From contig JWZX01002288.1 of NCBI GenBank assembly GCA_001275005.1, positions 1 through 14,269 of the forward strand: a DNA stretch of 14,269 nt, written 5' to 3'. The notes below the pieces were generated by a model. The model did not search any database. It was not told where the DNA came from and worked only from the letters and a program-made list of their open reading frames with translations. The stretch is from Chrysochromulina tobinii (lineage: Eukaryota; Haptophyta; Prymnesiales; Chrysochromulinaceae). Below, one piece after another: positions 1-6,600 of the stretch. Position 1 is the first letter of the stretch. Each line of letters opens with the position of its first letter. Both the position numbers and the translations under genes were made by a program.

Positions 1-162
1 CGAGTGCTGCAGGGCACTGGATAGCCACGCCTCGTCAGCATGCTGCACGTGCGGCCAGCCGCACGGCGTGTAACGCTCGTGAAGTCGCAAGCCGGCCACG
101 AGAGAGATGTCGTGCACGTATATGGAGCAGCCACGGGGCTTGTCCAGGGGCTCGCTGCCCAT
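1..162 (-). CDS. Exostosin-type (GT47-like) glycosyltransferase, 5' end only (copy 1)
   Basis: Read on the minus strand, an ATG at 162-160 opens 54 codons that continue off the left edge. They encode the same residues as the start of the complete gene at 10241-11954, including the SIYVHDI segment that begins the exostosin fold. Bases 2-174 match 11794-11966 at every position I compared, and base 1 differs only by a synonymous serine codon change. The two sequences diverge abruptly 12 bases upstream of the ATG. The window cannot show whether this is a full second gene or a fragment. It faces away from the channel gene at 426, so 163-425 may hold a divergent promoter. The role, transfer of a sugar in the secretory pathway, is inferred from the family. 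Confidence 0.75.
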   Translation of the reverse strand, partial: MGSEPLDKPRGCSIYVHDISLVAGLRLHERYTPCGWPHVQHADEAWLSSALQHS

Positions 163-425
163 GCGGCGACGAACAAAATTCCTCTGCGTTTCGCAGGCTC
201 TCGTTTTGCATGCAGGGAGACGAAGGATTTGGAAATTTTTGTGAGAACAGTCCATGCGCCCTGTGTCTCTCGGCTCCGCCCTGTTCTCTCTACATAGAAG
301 TCCTTGTGGTTTCGCGTCATGTTGCGCTTGATCGGTCCTGAAAATAGGATGTTGTTTTGCATGCAGCTTTCTTCGGCGGGTTCGGATAAACCAAGTTGGA
401 AACTCATCCGACTGTCCGAAATAGG
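163..425. promoter_or_regulatory. Divergent intergenic region between glycosyltransferase copy 1 and channel gene
   Basis: This 263-bp gap lies between two start codons on opposite strands, so it should hold both promoters and 5' leaders. Visible structure: a 13-bp direct repeat GTTTTGCATGCAG at 203-215 and 354-366, each containing the 8-bp palindrome TGCATGCA, and a small hairpin CTGCG-TTT-CGCAG at 184-196. The stretch is more AT-rich than the flanking coding DNA. I see no clear TATA box. The promoter role is inferred from position only. Confidence 0.4.
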
Positions 426-3246
426 ATGGCGATGGATGAACCTGTCCCTGTTCCCGAGGGTGCCCTCGATTTCAACGAGCACGCGAAAAACGGCGTCGAG
501 AATGGCGATGGTCTCTGCGTCGGAAGTAAACGCTCACCCTCCGTGACAACCTTCCCAAAACATGGGCGTCACATCTATGTCGTGTTGGTCGGCAACAAGT
601 CCCGGGTGGAGGCGACGCTCGACACCACCGCGCAGCACACGCTCTCGTGGAAGTCCTCGATCACCTTTGACGGCGCTACACTTCCTACGGCGTCGTGCAA
701 CCTCTACACGTTCCCGCTCTGCTGTGCACTGGGGGGCTCTAACGATGGCATCAAGTTTACGCCCACGGGGGGGCAGCTCAAAGTCCTGAAGCAACTGCTC
801 GTCGCACTGGCCATCGATGAAGCGTGCCCATTCTTCTTCCAACAAGATGAGGTCGGCGCCTTTGTGATGCACGCCATCGTCGTCTGCAACACAGAGCCGG
901 CGCTCGAGCTCTCGGCCGAAATCTACCGTCGCGTACCGAAGCTGCTCACGCAGACGCACGTGCTGCACCGAGCCGGGTTCCCGCTCTTCACCGGGGAGTC
1001 CTCGTTTCACATCTGCTGCGTCAACCGGCGTGAGGACCTGCTGTGTGAGCTCTTGCAACTCGCCCTCGACAACCTCACGCGTCAGGAGGTGACGGTTGTG
1101 CTCGGCTCGCAAGCCACGGGCGTCTTCTTTGGAGGGCCGCCCATGCGCTGGTATGGTGGCTCGCCCCTCGGCTATGCGTGCTCGTTCGGGCTGCGCAAGG
1201 CGGTGCAGGCCATGCTCGTGAGTGGCGTCGTGTCGCTCAACGACCCAGCTAGTGCGTGCCAGATGACCGGGATGATGCCCATCCACGTGGTCGCTGCCAA
1301 CGGACTCACGTCGATGTACGACTGGATGACTAAGGACCTCGCCGAGGAGCACCGCGCCGATGTCACGGCGACCGCGCGGCTGGGCATGCAAGTCAGCCTG
1401 GGGCTGTACCAGCTTAGTCCAGTGCAGGTGGCAGTGCGTGTGGGTGACCACACCATGTTCAAGCACCTGCTGCGCAGGCAGTGCTCCGTGCTCTGGGTAT
1501 GGGGCCCCGTTACGCAGTACTCGATCAACTTGCTTGGTGTGGACTCCGCCGGTGACGGAAGTGGCGACGTGATGGAGCTTGTTGGCCGATTCGATGCGAC
1601 GAAGGAGACGACGACGTTGCTCCTCGACTCGTTCATGCAGGGCTTGCTCTATGAGCTATTTAAACTCAAATGGAACAAGTTTGGCGCCCGGATCCACTAT
1701 GCGCGCGTCTTGGTCGACATTATCGGGCTGCTCTTGATGATCACGATGGCGATGCGCATGAAGCTCAATCCTTCATTGGAGACCCAGATAGAGGTCCGTC
1801 CCATCGCCATCGTGGTCCTCATCATCATCGCCTTCGGTGTCGAGGAGGAGCTCAGACGCGCGCGCCTCTTTTGGCAGAATGAGCGGGCCAAGCTGCCAGC
1901 GCCGCCACCCAAGCCCACACTGCCCCCGAGAGGCCGCAAAAGCATATCAAACCTCAAGTCAGCGATCCATATGGTGAACGTGTCCAACAACAACGGGTCA
2001 GCGGCGCTCTCGTCCACGATCAGGGCCGCTCAAGCCATGGACGCGGGAAAAGCTCAAGCGACGCTCCGGGCCACGCTCAAGGACGCGCCGCACCTCATAG
2101 GAGTGGAAGCCAAATCCATCGATATCAAAGGAAATGGGACAATCACAACCCCTGCAGGGCTGAGCACGCGAACCATGGTGAAGCTGACGATGCGCTTCGT
2201 GCACGAGCACGGCGGGGCCCTCTACGTGATTGCGGCCGCCTCTACGATCGCCTCGTGCATCCTAATGCTCTGCGTCGACTTCCCAGACTTCCACGGGCTC
2301 ATCGAGGACTATTCAAACTACACTTCTAATCAGACATCGAACCTGACGAGCGGTCTGGCTGGCGTAGGGCGGCGGCTCAAAGCTGGCGGTGGTCCCATGG
2401 ATATTGTAGGCAGCGAAGTCGATGAGTCCGAGAACGACCCTTATGGCGATGGGGTGGAGGAGTTCCCCGGAGTGCTGTGGTTCACCCTCTCGTTCTCCAT
2501 CTTCTTCACCATGGTATACGTGGCGAACAAGCTCTTTTCACCCTTCGACGCGCTCAACGTGTTTATGCTCTCAGTCTCTAAGGTGTTCAAGAACGATCTC
2601 AAGATCTTCATCATCCTCTTCGGCTACTTCCTCCTCACCTTCTACTTCCTCCTGTTTGTGCTCTTCCCGCGCACGTCTGGGAAGCTGCCGATGATGGATC
2701 AGATGAACACTTTTCATCAGGCCGTCGAGATGCTGCTACAGTTGGCGCTGTTGGGCGCAGGCGGGACTTTCGACCTCTCCCTTGAGCTTTTTGAGCCCCT
2801 ATCGACCACGCAGTACGTCGACTTTGTCATCTTCTACGTGGCCTACTACTTCTACGTGCTGCTTGCACGTCATTCTGCTCCTCAATCTGCTGATTGCGAT
2901 GCTCTCATTCGCTTTCGAGGAAACGCGCTCGGAGTCGACCTTACAATGCCGCACCGCGTTTTCCAAGTTTGTCCTGCAGCTCGAGTTGCAGGCCACCGCC
3001 TTAGGCTGGGACGCGAGGGTCGGCGAGACCGTTGCCGATGGCAGCAGGGTCTTCAACTTCCGTTCCGTTGTAGGTGGCGAGGGCAGCTACGGAGGCGGAG
3101 CCGTGTCTGACGGCGCGGCGGGTGGCAACAATCCATTCGATGTGATTCTCACTGACCCGCTCGCACGAGTCGAGAGGGACCTTGGCGCGGTCTCTGCGAA
3201 GCTTGAGGAGCTCATAGCCATGCAAGCACCTAAAACAGATGCTTAA
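426..3246 (+). CDS. TRPV-like ankyrin cation channel with one-base frameshift near the 3' end
   Basis: Predicted transient-receptor-potential channel, about 939 residues if the frameshift is bridged. The ATG at 426 is favoured because it has A at -3 and G at +4; a second ATG lies at 432, and the open frame upstream has only a TTG. The N-terminal half carries degenerate ankyrin repeats (for example GSPLGYACSFGLRKAVQAML). A TRPV-like pre-S1 segment (LYELFKLKWNKFGARI) precedes S1 and S2. A long basic loop follows, then S3, an extracellular loop with three N-glycosylation sequons (NYT, NQT, NLT), S4, S5, a pore loop near LLGAGGTFD, and S6. S6 breaks: YYFYVLL is in the first frame but VILLLNLLIAMLSFAFEE is in the +1 frame, so one base between about 2862 and 2868 is extra. 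The second frame then stays open to TAA at 3244-3246. It may be a pseudogene, a sequence error or recoding. No intron fits there. Family confidence is high; the gating stimulus is unknown. Confidence 0.85.
2862..2868 (+). other. Frameshift site in S6 of the channel gene
   Basis: The frame used from 426 reads YVLL at 2856-2864. The following TRP S6 motif reads correctly only in the next frame, starting at CAC 2866. Skipping one base, such as G2865, gives a contiguous S6 matching the TRPV pattern. There is no GT...AG pair here that could be an intron, because no residues are missing from the helix. Confidence 0.8.
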
Positions 3247-3341
3247 GTGCATGAGGAGCCTCTCAAGGAGCTCGCGACGACGCTATCGCTGCCAGTCCCG
3301 TGCAGCTAATACGGGACCATTTTTACCTGCTTACCCTATGC

Positions 3342-3357
3342 TTACCCTAACCCTAAT
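3342..3357 (+). repeat. Short interstitial telomere-like repeat
   Basis: TTACCCTAACCCTAAT is about two and a half units of CCCTAA, the complement of TTAGGG. Degenerate units (TTACCTGC, TTACCCTATG) lie just upstream from 3323. It is too short to be a telomere; it could be a relic of break repair or chance. Confidence 0.45.
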
Positions 3358-3364
3358 CTATCCT

Positions 3365-3460
3365 GATGTATCGTGCGCGTGTATCTTGAAGGATACATGC
3401 GATGTATCCTGCGTGTATCTTGGTGTCTCAATGCTCCGTTATCTCCAACTAAGATACATG
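3365..3460. repeat. GTATC/GATAC repeat cluster with a 3-nt-loop hairpin
   Basis: Two similar units of about 25 bp, each starting GATGTATC and ending TGTATCTTG, occur at 3365-3388 and 3402-3422. Between them is a perfect hairpin: AGGATACAT (3390-3398), loop GCG, ATGTATCCT (3402-3410). A further AGATACATGTA follows at about 3451. The cluster starts about 120 bp after the channel stop codon, so it could form a 3'-end RNA structure, but this is untested. Confidence 0.55.
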
Positions 3461-3520
3461 TAGCGTATGTTGTCCGTTGTCCAAAGGGTTCGTCAGAGTC
3501 AAGTTACATAAGGAGCGCGC

Positions 3521-3534
3521 TGTGAACGTTCACA
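3521..3534. promoter_or_regulatory. Perfect 14-bp palindrome upstream of the villin gene
   Basis: TGTGAACGTTCACA is its own reverse complement and lies about 130 bp upstream of the villin ATG. Its right half plus the next base, AACGTTCACAC, recurs at 8788-8798, about 60 bp upstream of the methyltransferase ATG. In both places a pyrimidine-rich run follows. A shared binding site for a dimeric transcription factor is a reasonable guess and no more. Confidence 0.4.
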
Positions 3535-3664
3535 CTTCCTTTTTCCTTCCCAATTTTCCGACATTGCAGGAAGCCTCTCCTTCTACTTTGGCGCGACAGA
3601 AGGCCGGGTCCGCACGACTTTTCTCCGCAGTCCTTTTCACCGCCGTCCTCGTTTGCGCCGCCAC

Positions 3665-6600
3665 ATGACCGAGCCGTCCGAGCCCGAGTCCACCTCAGAG
3701 TGGATTGCCTTAACGGCGGCGGAGGTTTTCTTGGGTACGTAGTTTCGCCCCCGCTGTGGCTAGCTGCTCAGCGTACTTGCACCGCATGAAGAGGATCCAT
3801 GTGACCGCTCACATCCGCCACGGTCTGCTCCGCTGCCCTCGGTGCCGTGCTCAGGCGTGGACGACCGGCCTGGCTTGCGCATGTGGCGCGTTGAGCAGCT
3901 TCGACCAACTGAGGTGTCACCCGAGCATCACGGAACCTTCTTCACTGGCGATTGCTACCTCGTACTCTGGACTGCAGAGGGCAGCGCGCTGAGTGAAATC
4001 TTTTTCTGGCTCGGCAAAGCGTCATCGGCAGACGATCAAGGTGCGGCGGCGATCATGGCCAACGAGCTGGATGCCTCGTTCAACGGCCGCACCGTGCTGC
4101 ACCGCGTCGTGCAGGCGCACGAGACGCCCTCCTTCTGCCACGCCTTTAGCGGCCGCGCGCTCATGTACCGCGAAGGCAGCGCTGGCGTCGGCTCGACGCA
4201 CGAGCAGCCGCCGTCTTGGCCGCGGCTGCTGCATGTGGAGGGCGTGCGCACCGGCCGCGTGACGGAGCACGCGGCGTGCGCCTCCGAGGCTGTGCTGCAT
4301 GCTGACGAAGTCTGGATCCTCGACGTGGGGGACGCGCTGTTGCAGTGGAATGGCGACGCCTCGCATACGCGGGAGCGCGCCCGCGCCCTCGACGTGTGCC
4401 GCACGTTGGTGAAGGCGCGCTCGCACTCGGCAGCGTTCGCCCAGGCCGTCGAGCACGTCGTGGTGCAGCATGGCGAGCTCGAGAGCGCGCCCGCCGCAGC
4501 GCGCTTCTGGAAGGCCCTTGGGATGTCCGACGGGGCGATCGGCGCCGTCTCGAGCATACCGAGCGCCTTTGTTCGCCCCGCACAGATCTCGCACAGATCT
4601 CGAGATCTCGCACAGATCTCGCCGTCCGCGCGCAAGACGTTGCGCGAGACGCTTTGGCACTCGTCAGCGGCGCTCATGAGCGGCGTGTCGGAGATCCAAC
4701 TCTGGCGGCTAGGCGAGGTGCTCGGCCATGGGCGTCGAACGCTCTCCGTGTTCAGCCGCATGCAAGTGCTCACCACGGCGGCTCCCCCCTCTCCCCACAG
4801 GTGCTCAGCCATGGGAGGCCGAAGCTCGCCCTTTCTGAGGTGCTCGGCCGCCCTCTCACGCGCGCGATGCTCGCTTCGAGTGATGTGCACCTCCTCGCTC
4901 TGCCGGGAGAGATCTGGATCTGGATCGGCGCCGAGGTCCACGCCGAGACGCGCCAAAAGGCGATGCTGTACGCGCAGTCGTTCCTGCACGGCAAGGGGCG
5001 CTCGCCCAGCACGCCGATCTCGCGCGTCGTCGAGAGCGCGGAGCCCGCCATCTTCACCTCGCGCTTCGTCAACTGGCACGTGCCGTTGGGGACGTTCTCG
5101 GCCAAGCATGCGCCGATGCATGCGCCCTCGGTGGCGGCGCCCGAGGTGCTCGCGGTGCAGGCGGCCGCACGTGCGCAGGCAGCTGCTCGGATGGGCCCGC
5201 CCTCTGCGGGCTCGCCGCAAGTGCGCATGTGGCGTGTGACGTGTGACAGGCAAGTCGAGGTGCTGCCAGCGATGCTCGGCCTCTTCGATGCAGGTGAGCT
5301 GCTTGAGTGCCCATGATGGCGCCCGAGGCCTCTTCGATGCAGGTGAGCTGCTTGAGTGCCCATGATGGCGCCCGAGGCCTCTTCGATGCAGGTGAGCTGC
5401 TTGAGTGCCCATGATGGCGCCCGAGTTCGCCCGAGAGCGCCTGAGTGCGCCCGAAGTGCGTGACGCTCCTGCATGCACTCTTCTCGCAGGCGGCTGCTAC
5501 ATCGTGCTGTGCACGTACGGCGAGGGCGATTCCCGGCGCGTGGCGCTGTACTCGTGGCACGGGCAGTTGGCCTCGACGGAGGAGCGCGCGCTCGTCAGCG
5601 AGTGTTGCCTTCGCATGCTGCGCGAGGGCAGCGAGGGATGCAACGAGCATGCGACCTTCGTCGTCGTGCACCAGAACTGCGAGCCTGAGCACTTCGTCGC
5701 GCTCTTCGACGGGCGCATGCTGGTTCACAGTATGCTGGTTCGCAGTGTCGGCGTGACGCGGCATGCGGCCGAGGGTGGCGTCGGCTACCACACCGACTAC
5801 ACGCGTGCCCACGACGGCGTCGCTCTCTTTCACGTGAAGCAGGCGGCCGGCGCGCCCACGGTGGCGCCCACGGTGCGAACCATACAAGTGCCCTCGGTGG
5901 CCGGCTCGCTCGTCTCATCCGACTGCTTCGTCTTGCGTCGCCCAGGGGCCATCGACGTGTGGCACGGGGGTGCGAGCACACCGGCCGAGCGCTCCGTCGC
6001 CAGGCAGGCGGCGCAGGCGGTCTCCGAGCGGCTGCATCTGATCGCGGAGGCTTCCAAGGAGGAGGCTGCCAAGGACGCCGCCTCCGATGGCGCCCACGAT
6101 GGCGCCCATCATGGCGCCCACGATGGCGCCGACGAGCCGATCGTGGGCGAGCTCGCAGCTGTGGGCATGGGCGCCTTTGACGAAGGCACGAGCGCGCCAC
6201 GGGCCATGTGCCTGCGCCTGCACGAGGGTTGTGAGATGCCCGGAGGCATGCATGAGGATAAGCTCGGTGTCTTCAGTCCGACGGGCACGCAGACCAACGG
6301 CCGGCCGTGCTACGTGCGTGAGGATACGGCCGAGGTGATGCTATGGTGGGGGGGCGGTCGTTGGTGGCTCGGCCGCCACGACGAGCGCGGCCAGAACCGT
6401 GGCTGGATCAAGGCCGATTCGGAGGCGCTCTGCCCTCCTACGGATGGCTGGCTTGTGTACTCACGGCAGGAGCGCGCGTGGCTGCAGGCGCACGCGCTGC
6501 ACGCGGCGCCAGCGGAGCGCCTCTGGCTCGGCGGGCGGACGCCTCAGGGCGTGCATGCTGAAAAGTGTGGTACCTTCGTGCGTATCCACGCCGATGTCAA

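Larger units (their letters stand above)
3247..3664. other. Intergenic region between channel and villin genes
   Basis: This 418-bp gap has no convincing gene. From left to right it holds telomere-like repeats (3342-3357), a cluster of GTATC/GATAC repeats with a 9-bp hairpin (3390-3410), a perfect 14-bp palindrome (3521-3534), and a pyrimidine-rich stretch ending in CATTGCAG near 3570. That last stretch could be the acceptor of an unseen 5'-leader intron of the villin gene. The 3' leader of one gene and the promoter of the next must both lie here. Confidence 0.6.

Noticed and set aside
534-1466. 310-codon antisense open frame in the channel gene
   Set aside because: It is the complement of conserved ankyrin coding sequence and has no recognisable domain.
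2837-2930. An intron explaining the frame change in the channel gene
   Set aside because: The helix reads through without missing residues, and no GT...AG pair nearby changes the frame by one without deleting conserved S6 residues.
3842-3854. Start of the villin gene at the GTG in 3842
   Set aside because: A GTG start is unlikely in a eukaryote, and an ATG at 3665 joins in phase through a GT-AG intron.
4718-4839. Alternative acceptor at TCTGAG 4839 for villin intron 2
   Set aside because: It would also join to a VLGRPL reading, but it would delete the G3 strand PKLALSEV, and it lacks the pyrimidine tract present before 4800.
4036-5478. Long antisense open frames across the villin gene (up to 480 codons)
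   Set aside because: They lie opposite well-supported gelsolin domains, cross introns without change, and are Arg/Ala/Ser-rich as expected from GC-rich complementary strands.
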